A stretch of DNA of 64,000 nucleotides from Rubricoccus marinus (GCF_002257665.1 NZ_MQWB01000001.1:2277342-2341341); one strand, 5' to 3'; positions 19,236 through 28,484 are shown, counted from the stretch's first letter. Made by a program: numbers and translations. Notes: generated from the sequence alone by a model not told the origin.

Positions 19236-20645
19236 ATGCGCCCGCTTTGCCTTTCCATTCTCGCGCTTCTCAGCTTTGGGCTCGCCTCTGGCGCTCTCGC
19301 GCAGAACCGCGCGGCGAATGAGCAACGGCTGCGCGAGATCCGTGGGCAGATCGCGAGCGTGGAGCGGGAAGTAAGCCAGGCCCGCTCGGTCGAAACCGAC
19401 GCGCTGCGGGCCGTGGAACGGCTGGGGACCGAGATCGCGCTTCGCGAGGAGCTCGTGACGGGATACCAGAACGAGGTCGCCAAGACCCGTCGCGAGACCG
19501 AGGCGCTCCAGCGCTCGATCCAGCGCCTGGACAGCGAAATCGAGTCCGCGCAAGAGGCCTACCGCACGCGGGCCCTCCACGCCTACAAGCACGGCCGCCG
19601 GAGCCCTCTGGCGCTCATCCTGGCCTCGGGCTCTATCAACCAGATGCTGGCGCGTGCCCGCTACCTCCAGCAGTTCGCCGGGCGCCGGCGCCACCAAGTG
19701 GAGCGGATCGGCGAGAAAACCTCCCAACTGCGAGAGCGCGAACGCGCCGTCGTCACCTCTCTGGAGTCCACCAAGCGGCTTCTGGCGGCCAGCCAGGGAG
19801 AGCAGCGCGAGCTGGACCTCAAAAAGCGCGACCACCAGGCACTGATCGTTGATGCGCGCCAGAGGCGCGGCGAGTTGGAGCGCCAGCTCCGCCAACGGCG
19901 TGCCGACGCGGGAGCGCTCACTCAACTCGTCGCTGATCTCCGGGCGGAGGAGCAGCGCAAAGAGCAGGAGCGGCTTCGCGCCGAAGCGGCAGCCCGCGAG
20001 GCCGCGCGGCGTGAGGCCGAGCGCGTTGCAGAAGCCCGGCGCGCAGCCGAAGCTCAGCGCCGTGCCGACGAGCTTTCACGGCGGGCCATGCTTGAGGACG
20101 AGCGGCGGACGGCCCCGGAGCCTCGTAACAACACCCGTCCTGCCCCGCCGGTGGCGACACCCGCCCCAGCGCCAGAGGCTCCCGTCGCCTCTGCACCGAC
20201 TGCGGCTCCAGAAAGCCGAATGGAGCGCCTGACGGGCTCGTTCTCGCGCAACCGAGGAAGCCTTCCCTGGCCTGCCGACGGCACCATTACCGGCGCGTTT
20301 GGCAACCGCAAGGACCCCGTCTCCGGCACCACCATCAATTCCGTCGGCGTCGACATCTCGACGCAGCCGGGTGCGGCCGCGCGAGCCGTCTTCGAGGGAA
20401 CGGTTGAGCGCGTCGGTACCATGGCGACGTTCGGGACTTTTGTCATGGTCTCCCACGGTGACTACACGACGGTCTACGGCAACCTCTCCCAGGTGGTCGT
20501 CAGCGGAGGGCAGCAGGTCCGGGCCGGGCAAGCACTTGGCCGCGCAGGCACGGGCGAGGACCGCCGCGGCGCGTCCCTGTTCTTCGCCGTTTTCCAGGGC
20601 AGCGGAACGCCGCTCAACCCCACGGGCTGGCTCCGCGGACGCTAG
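19236..20645 (+). CDS. EnvC-like LytM-domain protein, catalytically degenerate amidase activator
   Basis: This 469-residue exported protein has a signal peptide (1-22, GALAQ), a long coiled coil (about 25-290), a Pro/Ala linker with motif copies, and a C-terminal M23/LytM domain (about 341-469). The fold is plain (GTITGAFGNRKDPVSG, GVDIST, GTFVMVSHGDYTTVYGNLS, NPTGWL). The zinc and catalytic histidines are nevertheless missing: the HxGxD histidine is Ser (SVGVD), YxHLS is YGNLS, and the HLHFE motif is SLFFA. It is therefore predicted, like E. coli EnvC, to activate cell-wall amidases at division rather than cut peptidoglycan itself. That role is inferred from the family and the lost residues. 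Confidence 0.87.
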   Translation: MRPLCLSILALLSFGLASGALAQNRAANEQRLREIRGQIASVEREVSQARSVETDALRAVERLGTEIALREELVTGYQNEVAKTRRETEALQRSIQRLDSEIESAQEAYRTRALHAYKHGRRSPLALILASGSINQMLARARYLQQFAGRRRHQVERIGEKTSQLRERERAVVTSLESTKRLLAASQGEQRELDLKKRDHQALIVDARQRRGELERQLRQRRADAGALTQLVADLRAEEQRKEQERLRAEAAAREAARREAERVAEARRAAEAQRRADELSRRAMLEDERRTAPEPRNNTRPAPPVATPAPAPEAPVASAPTAAPESRMERLTGSFSRNRGSLPWPADGTITGAFGNRKDPVSGTTINSVGVDISTQPGAAARAVFEGTVERVGTMATFGTFVMVSHGDYTTVYGNLSQVVVSGGQQVRAGQALGRAGTGEDRRGASLFFAVFQGSGTPLNPTGWLRGR

Positions 20646-20663
20646 CGCCAGAGGCCTCTGGCG
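20646..20663. repeat. Palindromic motif pair immediately after the EnvC-like stop
   Basis: CGCCAGAGGCCTCTGGCG starts at the first base after the TAG stop (20643-20645), flanked by one more G/C pair. It lies between convergent genes and is a plausible hairpin. Confidence 0.9.
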
Positions 20664-20763
20664 CCGGCTGGGCCGTTGTCACGAGCACAGCGACTCGATC
20701 GTGACCGACACGCCAGAGGCGAGAGTCCCGCCTTGTTCGTAGCGGAAAGCTCCAGACGCCAGA

Positions 20764-21477
20764 CTACCGCAACGAGTCCGGCATCAGCCGTGTCGTAAGC
20801 GAGTCCCTCTCCAGACGAGGGAGCCCGCTAAAGGCCTGCGCGATCACGTCACGGAGGCTGTCGAACGGCGCGTTGGGCCGGTTGAGTTGGGCAACGGTGC
20901 GTTCGAGGCGAACGCGGGCGCTGTCCAACGTTGCAGCGGCGCGAACGGCGGACTGCGTGGAGTCTGCGCGCAGCATGTCCGCGCGAGAGGCTAGAAAGGC
21001 GAGGCGCGCGCTCGTCGCCGCACGTAGGCGCCCAGCATCGGGCTCGATCAGGATGCGGTCACGCGCGATGGAACCATCAAGGGTTTCGAGCCTCTGGCGC
21101 AGTTCGGTCGCACGCGTCGCAAAGGCCTCGCGCGTGGCAAAGCCGGACGCGTCCAGCGAATCGAGCTGGGACTGGAGCCGAGCACGGCTGCTTCTGAGCG
21201 CGTCGAGGCGAGGCCGGGCGTTGGCCTGACCGGTCGAGTCCAGCGTGGACACCGCCGTTTCAAGGTCTGCGAGCGCGTCGTCGGTGGAGATAAAGCGCGC
21301 GGCGGCCTCGGTCCGAAGCATCTCCACCTCGGCGTTCGAGACGGCCGGCCTCTGGCGCTCTGGCGTACCGTCAGTCCCGCACCCCGCCAGGGGTACGATC
21401 AGCGCCAGAGGCAGCCCGAGGAACAGAAACGCGGCGGCCCTGAAGGATCGGGCCGCCGCGGAATACGTCGTGGTCAT
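20764..21477 (-). CDS. Coiled-coil lipoprotein of unknown function
   Basis: This 237-residue protein has a signal peptide ending in the lipobox PLAGC (Cys at about residue 33), so it is probably a lipoprotein. The rest is almost entirely Arg/Ala/Leu/Asp-rich helix with heptad character and no recognisable catalytic motif. It ends in the window's gap next to the EnvC-like gene and begins 4 bases after the GlsB-like gene ends, so the two may share a transcript. No family recognised. Confidence 0.65.
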   Translation of the reverse strand: MTTTYSAAARSFRAAAFLFLGLPLALIVPLAGCGTDGTPERQRPAVSNAEVEMLRTEAAARFISTDDALADLETAVSTLDSTGQANARPRLDALRSSRARLQSQLDSLDASGFATREAFATRATELRQRLETLDGSIARDRILIEPDAGRLRAATSARLAFLASRADMLRADSTQSAVRAAATLDSARVRLERTVAQLNRPNAPFDSLRDVIAQAFSGLPRLERDSLTTRLMPDSLR

Positions 21478-21481
21478 GCGG

Positions 21482-21736
21482 CTATGCAGCGGTTCTCTCG
21501 CGAACCTTGTTGACCACCCAGAGCACCAAAACGGCGCCGATCGTGGCCACCACGATGCTCTCGATAAGGCCTTCGCCGTCTCCGAACCCGAGAAGGGAGT
21601 TGATCAAGAACCCTCCCACGAGAGCGCCGACGATGCCGAGGCCGATGTTCATGAGGAGGCCCATGTCAGCCTTCATGATCTTCTCGGCGAGGAATCCAGC
21701 GATAGCGCCAATGACAATCCAAAAAATCCAGCCCAT
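21482..21736 (-). CDS. GlsB/YeaQ/YmgE family small membrane protein
   Basis: From MGWIFWIVIGAIAG at 21736 it is 84 residues with three hydrophobic helices and the glycine-rich pattern GLGIVGALVGGFLINSLLGFG. This is the transglycosylase-associated/GlsB family, often induced by general stress. An in-frame start 11 codons upstream adds polar residues before the first helix and is less likely. The biochemical role of the family is poorly known. Confidence 0.85.
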   Translation of the reverse strand: MGWIFWIVIGAIAGFLAEKIMKADMGLLMNIGLGIVGALVGGFLINSLLGFGDGEGLIESIVVATIGAVLVLWVVNKVRERTAA

Positions 21737-21811
21737 AGTAAAGAGGTGTTGGGTGAGGTGGCCTTCCAACGGAAGGTGTCGCTACAACGGAGCCTCTGGC
21801 GAAAGGTTCGG

Positions 21812-23803
21812 TTAGCGCCCCGTCAGCTCGTCTGCGAGCGCGGGGAGGCCGTACACGTTGCGGAGCGATTCGAGGATGACGCGGGCATCCACCATCACGT
21901 TGCGGCCGCGCTCAGGTGCGTAGAGGTAGTCCCGAACGAGACCTTCGATGGTGCGGTCGAAGTTGAGGCCGACAAGGTTCAGATCGCGGTCCAAGACCGG
22001 CGAACCGGAGTTGCCTCCGATGGTGTCGGACGTGGAGGTAAAGTTGACCGGCGTGGAAAGGTTCAAGCGTGACTCCGCGTCCAGCCACTGCTGCGGCAAG
22101 CGCCAGTCACAGTCGCCTTCGCTCGTGCTGCCCTCGCCCGCGACGCAGTAAGAGTAGTGATGGTCGAACAAGCCGTAGAGCGTCGTCATCGCCGGCGCCT
22201 GTGTGCCGTTGTATGGGTAGCCGGTCACGACGCCGTCCGTGAACCGGAGCGAGAACGTGGCATCGGGCGGGACCACGTTGCCGAACGCCTCGTAGCGGGC
22301 GCGGCCCAGCTTGGCGGCCAGATCACGCTCCTGGTCCGAAAGCGCGCTGAACTGCTCGCCAAAGGCCTGGATACGCGGCATCACCTCCTGCACGAGCAGG
22401 ACCGCAGGGTCGTCCGCGGTCGCCTCTGGCGAGCTGCCCGCCAGAGGCGAGTTCGCGAGGAGGAACGCGGCGCCTTCGGCCGCGCCGCCTTGCAGCACCT
22501 TCGGCATCGGGGCACCCGTCGTCTCGTAGTACTGCTGGAGCGCCTGGAGTTCGGCGGTGAGGTATGCCTCCTCCGTCGGGCCTGCGGCGATCGCCGACGG
22601 GTCGCCGCCCATCGCGGCGGCGCGGGCGCGTTGGAGCAGCGCGGAGCCGTAGCGCGCGTTGAAGAGGTAGGCGAAGGCCTTGAAGTCCGGCCCGAGCGCG
22701 CTCTTCTGTGCCTGCACCTCGGCCATCTGCGCGACGAGCGCGCGGGCCTCTGGCGTCGCGGCGACAAAGGCCTCCTCCGCCTTCGCGCGGCGCGCGATGA
22801 TGTACGGATCACGCAGACCGCGGAGACGGCCGCCGGTCGACTTCTGCGAGTTCAGGAGACCGAACAGCTGGCTTCGAATCGGGTCGGGGTTGTCGGGGCC
22901 CGTCGCGAGGTACGCCTGAAGAGCGGCCGCGCGGGAGTCGATAAAGGCGAGCGTCGCGGGGAGGTTCACGTCACGGGTGTACTCCAACTGCGCGACGGTG
23001 TAGCCGCGGTTGGTGCGGCCGGGGTTTCCGATCACGAACACGAGGTCGTCCTTGTCGACGCCTTCGGGCGAGAGCGGGAAGTAGTGCTCGGTCGCCAGAG
23101 GCTGGCCGTCGTCGCCGTAGATGCGGAAAAAGGCGAAGTCCAGCGCGTACCGGGGGTAGGTGAAGTTGTCGAAGTCGCCGCCGAAGTACCCCAGCCGGGC
23201 CTCTGGCGCGAAAGCGAGGCGCACGTCGCGGTAGCGGCGGAACACGTAGGCCGAGGTCCGACCGCCGTCGTAGAGGTCCACCATCTGGACCACGTACGGC
23301 GCGTCATCGGCGTCGGCGTCTTCTACGCCCCGCGCGGCCAGCAGGCGCGCCTGGATGGCCTCTGGCGTGGCGCCAGAGGCGAGCTCCGCCGTCGCGTCCA
23401 CGATCTCGACGAGCTGGTCCATGTACATCCCCTCGACGGGCCGCTCCTCGGCGCGGGAGCGCGAGGAAAAGCCGGCGTCCAAGAGCCCCTCGTCATCGGC
23501 GCTCACGCTTACCACGCTGCTCTGCGCGCAGTGGTGGTTGGTGGCGACGAGTCCCATCGGGGATACGAACGAGGCCGAGCAGCCGGGCATGCGCAGCGAG
23601 GCGAGGCGCGCGCGCTCGAACCACGCGTCGTCGGGCTCGAAGTCGTAGGTCTCGGCGAGGTACTCGGTCGGCGGGTCCTCGAACAGCCACATCTTGCCGC
23701 CGTCGAGCGGGAAGGCGCGGACCGTGTCGGGGTCGAACGTGCCGGGTTGCGCGAGCGCAGGCGCGGCGAGGAGAACGAGGGCGAGAGAAAGGAGTCGGCG
23801 CAT
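21812..23803 (-). CDS. S46-family dipeptidyl-peptidase (DPP7/DPP11-like)
   Basis: This 663-residue secreted serine peptidase has a signal peptide (1-19) and chymotrypsin-like active-site segments. The catalytic histidine lies in GLVATNHHCAQSS (about residue 91) and the nucleophile in GGNSGSPVLDRD (about residue 597). S46 enzymes release dipeptides from the N-termini of peptides in the periplasm and are typical of Bacteroidota-related peptide users. Cleavage preference (hydrophobic as DPP7 or acidic as DPP11) depends on a residue I cannot place with confidence. It is monocistronic and divergent from nadC. Confidence 0.92.
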   Translation of the reverse strand: MRRLLSLALVLLAAPALAQPGTFDPDTVRAFPLDGGKMWLFEDPPTEYLAETYDFEPDDAWFERARLASLRMPGCSASFVSPMGLVATNHHCAQSSVVSVSADDEGLLDAGFSSRSRAEERPVEGMYMDQLVEIVDATAELASGATPEAIQARLLAARGVEDADADDAPYVVQMVDLYDGGRTSAYVFRRYRDVRLAFAPEARLGYFGGDFDNFTYPRYALDFAFFRIYGDDGQPLATEHYFPLSPEGVDKDDLVFVIGNPGRTNRGYTVAQLEYTRDVNLPATLAFIDSRAAALQAYLATGPDNPDPIRSQLFGLLNSQKSTGGRLRGLRDPYIIARRAKAEEAFVAATPEARALVAQMAEVQAQKSALGPDFKAFAYLFNARYGSALLQRARAAAMGGDPSAIAAGPTEEAYLTAELQALQQYYETTGAPMPKVLQGGAAEGAAFLLANSPLAGSSPEATADDPAVLLVQEVMPRIQAFGEQFSALSDQERDLAAKLGRARYEAFGNVVPPDATFSLRFTDGVVTGYPYNGTQAPAMTTLYGLFDHHYSYCVAGEGSTSEGDCDWRLPQQWLDAESRLNLSTPVNFTSTSDTIGGNSGSPVLDRDLNLVGLNFDRTIEGLVRDYLYAPERGRNVMVDARVILESLRNVYGLPALADELTGR

Positions 23804-23826
23804 CAGGTGTAGAGAAGGGAATCGTC

Positions 23827-23834
23827 GGAATCTA
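23827..23834 (-). promoter_or_regulatory. Candidate -7 box for the S46 peptidase gene
   Basis: TAGATTCC on the minus strand, 23 bases before the start codon; it fits the TAnnTTC/G pattern. Confidence 0.3.
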
Positions 23835-23940
23835 GCGTCGCCATCTGAGGCCTCTGGCGGCGCACAGGTTCCGCGAGGGCCATCGCCGAGCGCGCCTCGG
23901 GCGCCAGAGGCCGGAACTTCTCGCGCGTCTCCCGTCCAAC

Positions 23941-23989
23941 GCTTCCCGCTTCCCGCTTCCCGCTTCCCGCTTCCCGCTTCCCGCTTCCC
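23941..23989 (+). repeat. Seven tandem copies of the 7-mer GCTTCCC directly before nadC
   Basis: Seven perfect head-to-tail heptamers (49 bases) end five bases before the nadC ATG. They occupy the whole likely 5' untranslated region, where copy-number change by slippage could alter expression without touching the reading frame. Confidence 0.95.
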
Positions 23990-23994
23990 GCTCC

Positions 23995-24894
23995 ATGCTG
24001 CCGATCCCCTCCCCCGTTGCCGACGCCCTGGACTGGCTCCTCCCCCACGCCCTCGCGGAAGACATCGGCGCAGGCGATGTCACCACCGAGGCCACCATCC
24101 CCGAGGGCACGCCTGCCGTCGCCCGGTTCCTCGCGAAGGAGGACGGCGTGATCGCTGGCCTCGCCGTGGCCGAGCGCGTCTTCGAGATGGTCGATCCCGA
24201 GTTGGAGGTCTCGTGGACCGCCGCCGACGGGGACCGCGTCGCCAGAGGCGATCAGCCCGGGACCGTGCGCGGCAAGGCGCGCTCCATCCTCGTCGCGGAG
24301 CGGCTCGCGCTCAACCTCGTGCAGCGCATGAGCGGCGTCGCCACCGCGGCGCATCGGATGCAAGAGGCCGCGCGGCCCGCGACGGTCTTGGATACGCGCA
24401 AAACCGTCCCCGGTCTGCGCCAACTCGACAAGTGGGCCGTCGCGCTGGGAGGCGCTGCCAACCACCGTGTCGGGCTGTGGGACATGGTGCTTATCAAAGA
24501 CAACCACATCGCGGCCTCTGGCGGCGTCCGTGCCGCCATCGAAGCCGCCGATGCGCACCTGCGCGCCAGAGGCCTGGACGTGCCCGTGGAGTGCGAGACG
24601 CGCACGATGGAGGAGCTCGACCAAGCCCTCGCGGCCCACGCCGCTGGCTTCCGCCTAGACCGCGTGCTCCTGGACAACATGGCCGTCCGGACGCCCGACG
24701 GACTCGACGTGTCCATGCTCCAGGCAGCCGTAGACCGCGTTGGCGGGCGGGTCCAAACCGAGGCCTCTGGCAACGTCACGCTCGACACCGTAGCTGCCAT
24801 CGCCGCGACGGGCGTCGACTTCATCTCCAGCGGCGCGCTCACGCACTCCGTCCTCGCGCTCGACGTGTCCCTGAAGGTGGTCCTGGGAGAATGA
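23995..24894 (+). CDS. nadC: Quinolinate phosphoribosyltransferase (nicotinate-nucleotide pyrophosphorylase, carboxylating)
   Basis: This 299-residue enzyme makes nicotinate mononucleotide from quinolinate and PRPP in de novo NAD synthesis. Family signatures are AEDIGAGDVTTEA near the N-terminus, ERLALNLVQRMSGVAT, the substrate-binding DTRKTVPGLRQLDKWAV, GGAANHRVGLWDMVLIKDNHI and a C-terminal ISSGALTHSV. Length is normal. The start is unambiguous because the tandem heptamer repeat lies directly upstream. No nadA or nadB is in the window. Confidence 0.96.
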   Translation: MLPIPSPVADALDWLLPHALAEDIGAGDVTTEATIPEGTPAVARFLAKEDGVIAGLAVAERVFEMVDPELEVSWTAADGDRVARGDQPGTVRGKARSILVAERLALNLVQRMSGVATAAHRMQEAARPATVLDTRKTVPGLRQLDKWAVALGGAANHRVGLWDMVLIKDNHIAASGGVRAAIEAADAHLRARGLDVPVECETRTMEELDQALAAHAAGFRLDRVLLDNMAVRTPDGLDVSMLQAAVDRVGGRVQTEASGNVTLDTVAAIAATGVDFISSGALTHSVLALDVSLKVVLGE

Positions 24895-24940
24895 TTTCGC
24901 CTCTGGCGCCGTAGACTGTAGCCGCTCATCCCCGCTACAG

Positions 24941-27199
24941 ATGTCTCGCACGCTTCTCCTCGCCCTCCTCCTCGGGCTCTCCGCTTCCGCGAACGCGCAG
25001 TTCGCCTCCGATGCCGTCCCTTCGCGTGTAGGCGTGGAGCCCGCCCTCGTGATGGCGCAAGAGGCCAAAAGCGGCGGTCAGGCAGACCTCGTCGCCACGT
25101 GGGAGGGCACCCCGCAGTGGTTGGAAGGCGTGAGCTTTACCGGCTCAGCGTTTGGCGGTGGCGCTTTCTACGGGCGGAACTGGTTTTCCGGCTCCTCTAT
25201 CGAGGCCTCTGGCGACGTGCCCGTCGAGATCGTGTTTTCGACGAGTGAGACCACGCTCGGGCGCGTGTGGCGCCGCGATGGCAACTATTCCGATGCCGGG
25301 GTCGGCACCTTCCGCGGGGCGGCTTACGACGTCTCCGACCCGGCGAACCCGCGGCGCCTCAACGTCACGTTTGTCGAGGACGGGCGACTCTGTGGCGGCG
25401 CCAACGGCATCTGGAACCCTCAGGTAGACCAGACGGGATGCCGCGAGTACCTCTACATCATGGCAAGCGACTACGACGGGCGCGGCAACACCTACGCCAA
25501 CCAGAGCCCGTACAGCGTGGACTTCGACCTTCTCTACGCCGTCGCCGCGCGTGTCCCTGCAGGCCGCACCCTGTACGAGACGGAGCCCGCCTCGCTTACC
25601 CTGACCTTCCCAACTCTGCGTTTTCCGTCTGCCCGCGTGGTGAACAACGGGCAGGTGGAGGTCTCCGCGTCCTACTTTCCGCCAGCGGCCCTCGCCTCTG
25701 GCGCCACGCTCGCGTTCACCTACGCGCCTGATGGCGGCTCGCCGCAAGACGTAGGCACCACCTACCCCGCCGAGGGCACGCCGTTCGAGGCGATCGGGAG
25801 CGTTGACGGGTTGGACCCGGCGCGTACCTACTCCTTCCAGGCCGTCGTCCGCGACGCCAGCGGCGGCACGCTGTACCAGAGCGACGTGGTCCGGGTCAAG
25901 CCCGTGATTTCTCTCAACACCACCCTCGTGGGACGCTGGGACGAGCGGGGCAGCTACGCCGACATCTGGGGCTACACCGCGCCCGACGGCACGGAGTACG
26001 CGCTTATCGCGCTCCAGAACTTCGGCCTCAGCGTGGTCGACATCAGCGGAAGCACGCCTACTGAAGTCGGCTTCGTGCCGACGGCCTCTGGCGCGAACGA
26101 TTCCAAAGACGTCAAGGTGATCGGCGCGTACGCCTACCTCGTCAACGAGAGTGGCCCGGTCCAGATCATCAGCCTCGCAGACCCGACCAACCCCGTCCAA
26201 GTCGGCCTGCTGGACGTGCAGGAAGGCGTGAGCGGCAGCGGCTCGCACAACGTGAGCGTGGATGGCGGGCGGCTCTACGTCACCGGCGGCCGCACGAGCG
26301 GCAACGCGGGCGTCCGCATCTACTCCACCGATACGCCAGAGGCCCCGACGCTGATCGGTGAGTATCGCCCCAGCCACTTCGCCACGCCCTATTACCACGA
26401 CTTCTACGTGGACGGCACCACGGGCTACGGCCCCAACATCTACGGTGGCGGCGTGGACATCCTCGACCTCTCGAACCCCGCTGCCCCGCAACGGATTGGC
26501 ACGTTCGGGTACCCCAACAGCGGCGCCCACAACGTCTGCGGAACGACGGATGGCCGCTACGTCTTCGTCGGCGACGAGATCGGCAGCGCGGGCAACTGGA
26601 CGCGCGTGTTCGACGTCTCCGACCCGCTCAACGCCGAGTTCGTGACCGAGATCATCGTGGACCCCGCAGCGGTGGTGCACAACTGCTACGTCACCGGCGA
26701 CCTCCTCCACCTCGGCCACTACACCGAGGGCTACCGCGTGTTCGACATCTCGGACCCCACGGCGCCCATTGAAGTGGCGCTGTACGACACGTACCAGGGC
26801 GAGGGCTATGGCTACAGCGGCGTGTGGAGCATCTATCCGTACTTCGCCTCCGGCCGCGTCGTCGTCTCCGACCGCCAGAGCGGCTTGTTCGTCATCGAGC
26901 TCGACGTCAACGCGACCGACGCGGAGCCTCCGGTTCAGGCCAACCCGTTTGAGATCGCCGTCAGTCCCAACCCGGCCTCTGGCGTGATGCAGATCCGTGC
27001 GGCGCTGGAAACGCCCGGCACCGCCCGCCTCTCGGTCCACGATGCCCTCGGGCGCGAGGTCGCTCTCCTCCACGACGGCGAGGCGTCGGGCGCCCTCACG
27101 GCATCCTTGGATGCCGCGTCGCTCGCGCCAGGCCTCTACGTGGTCCGCCTGGTCGCGGGCACGCGGACCGTAACCCGCACGATCACCATCGTCCGGTAA
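24941..27199 (+). CDS. Secreted LVIVD-repeat/choice-of-anchor B protein with T9SS type A sorting domain
   Basis: This 752-residue protein has a signal peptide (1-20). Residues about 325-660 form a repeat region built from LVIVD-like propeller units (IWGYTAPDGTEYALIALQNFGLSVVDIS, GGVDILDLSNPAAPQRIGTF, GYRVFDISDPTAPIEVALYD), as in choice-of-anchor B proteins. The C-terminal 80 residues (FEIAVSPNPASGVMQIRAAL...LGREVALL...LAPGLYVVRLVAGTRTVTRTITIVR) are a type A sorting domain for type IX secretion. The protein is therefore probably displayed on the cell surface or released. The N-terminal 300 residues contain Cys pairs and Ig-like features without a clear assignment. Function unknown. Confidence 0.85.
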   Translation: MSRTLLLALLLGLSASANAQFASDAVPSRVGVEPALVMAQEAKSGGQADLVATWEGTPQWLEGVSFTGSAFGGGAFYGRNWFSGSSIEASGDVPVEIVFSTSETTLGRVWRRDGNYSDAGVGTFRGAAYDVSDPANPRRLNVTFVEDGRLCGGANGIWNPQVDQTGCREYLYIMASDYDGRGNTYANQSPYSVDFDLLYAVAARVPAGRTLYETEPASLTLTFPTLRFPSARVVNNGQVEVSASYFPPAALASGATLAFTYAPDGGSPQDVGTTYPAEGTPFEAIGSVDGLDPARTYSFQAVVRDASGGTLYQSDVVRVKPVISLNTTLVGRWDERGSYADIWGYTAPDGTEYALIALQNFGLSVVDISGSTPTEVGFVPTASGANDSKDVKVIGAYAYLVNESGPVQIISLADPTNPVQVGLLDVQEGVSGSGSHNVSVDGGRLYVTGGRTSGNAGVRIYSTDTPEAPTLIGEYRPSHFATPYYHDFYVDGTTGYGPNIYGGGVDILDLSNPAAPQRIGTFGYPNSGAHNVCGTTDGRYVFVGDEIGSAGNWTRVFDVSDPLNAEFVTEIIVDPAAVVHNCYVTGDLLHLGHYTEGYRVFDISDPTAPIEVALYDTYQGEGYGYSGVWSIYPYFASGRVVVSDRQSGLFVIELDVNATDAEPPVQANPFEIAVSPNPASGVMQIRAALETPGTARLSVHDALGREVALLHDGEASGALTASLDAASLAPGLYVVRLVAGTRTVTRTITIVR

Positions 27200-27210
27200 T
27201 GCGGCAGGCT

Positions 27211-27242
27211 CTCGCCAGAGGCCAGCGCAGGCCTCTGGCGAG
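27211..27242. terminator. Hairpin terminator built from two inverted motif copies
   Basis: CTCGCCAGAGGCC (27211-27223), a 6-base loop AGCGCA and GGCCTCTGGCGAG (27230-27242) form a perfect 13-bp stem between the convergent T9SS cargo and queA genes. Both arms are the genome motif, as in neisserial uptake-sequence terminators. No T-run follows. Confidence 0.7.
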
Positions 27243-27272
27243 CGTGTCGCCCTCCCCTATCGCCAGAGGCGA

Positions 27273-28364
27273 TCAGAGGATCAACATCGCGTCGCCAAAG
27301 GAGAACAGGCGGTACTCCTCTTTGACGGCTTCGTCGTAGGCCGCGCGCAAGAGGTCGTGGCCCATAAAGGCCGCTTTCATCATCAGGAGCGTGGAGCGGG
27401 GACGCTGGAAGTTGCACAGCAGCCGCTCGGTGATGAGGAAGTCGTAGGGCTCCAGGATGAACTTGTCGGTCCACCCCTCGACCGCTTTGAGCGTGCGCTC
27501 GGCCGAGAGCGAGGATTCCATCGCGCGGATCACCGTGAGGCCACAGGCCGTCACGGTGCGGTCGTTGGACGTGAGTGCCGCGTTGACGATCTCGGTGGCC
27601 TCTGGCGTGACGACGATCTTCTCGGCGTCCATCCGGTGCTTGGAGAGGTCCTCCACGTCCACGGGGCGGAACGAGCCCAGCCCCTTGTGCAGCGTCACCG
27701 AGGTCACCGCCGTGCCTTTGGCTTCGAGCGCGGAGATGAGTTCCGGCGTGAAGTGCAGGCCGGCCGTGGGTGCCGCAACGGCCCCGCGGTTGCGCGCGAA
27801 GATGGTCTGGTAGCGCACCTTGTCCGCCGCCTCGGCCGGCCGGCGGAGGTACGGCGGGATCGGCGTCTCCCCGATGCGGTCGATGTGGGCGTGGAGGGCC
27901 TCTGGCGAGCCGTCGAAGATGAAGCGGAGGGTGCGGCCCCGGCTCGTCGTGTTGTCCAGCACCTCGGCTTCCAGGCCGTCCTGAAAGACAAGCTTGTTGC
28001 CGACGCGGACCTTGCGGGCGGGGTCGACGATCGTGTCCCAGAGGCGCTGCTCGGGGTTGAGCTCGCGCAAGAGGAAAACCTCGACCTTGGCCTCCGTTTT
28101 GTCCTTGTAGCCGCGCAAGCGTGCCGGAAACACCTGGGTGTCGTTGGCCACGAGCACGTCCCCGGTCCCGAAGTAATCCGGGAGGTCCACCATCGTTTTG
28201 TGCTCGATCGTGCGCTCTGCACGATCGACGACCATCAAGCGGGTCGAGTCCCGAGGCTCGGCCGGATACGCGGCGACGAGTTCTCGGGGGAAGTCAAAGT
28301 CGAAATCCGTTAGCCGAGTGGGGGCAGTATGACGAAGCAGGTTCGACGCAGGGGCGAGACGCAT
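27273..28364 (-). CDS. queA: S-adenosylmethionine:tRNA ribosyltransferase-isomerase
   Basis: This 363-residue enzyme transfers and isomerises the ribosyl group of SAM onto 7-aminomethyl-7-deazaguanine in tRNA, making epoxyqueuosine. Typical segments are FDFPRELVAAYPAEPRDSTRLMVVDR, VLVANDTQVFPARLRG, IPPYLRRPAEAADKVRYQTIFARNRGAVAAPTAGLHFT split over residues 170-205, and the end NFQRPRSTLLMMKAAFMG...EYRLFSFGDAMLIL. Length matches the family. It is monocistronic. Confidence 0.96.
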   Translation of the reverse strand: MRLAPASNLLRHTAPTRLTDFDFDFPRELVAAYPAEPRDSTRLMVVDRAERTIEHKTMVDLPDYFGTGDVLVANDTQVFPARLRGYKDKTEAKVEVFLLRELNPEQRLWDTIVDPARKVRVGNKLVFQDGLEAEVLDNTTSRGRTLRFIFDGSPEALHAHIDRIGETPIPPYLRRPAEAADKVRYQTIFARNRGAVAAPTAGLHFTPELISALEAKGTAVTSVTLHKGLGSFRPVDVEDLSKHRMDAEKIVVTPEATEIVNAALTSNDRTVTACGLTVIRAMESSLSAERTLKAVEGWTDKFILEPYDFLITERLLCNFQRPRSTLLMMKAAFMGHDLLRAAYDEAVKEEYRLFSFGDAMLIL

Positions 28365-28484
28365 GCGGGAATGGAGGCCTACAGGGCCAGGTCAGCGCAT
28401 GAGGGCGGCGCGGTGGGTCGCCGCTCCCGAGGACCGAAAAGATAAGCCTTTACCGCCTGTGCGCGCAGCAGAACTCCGCCCTGC

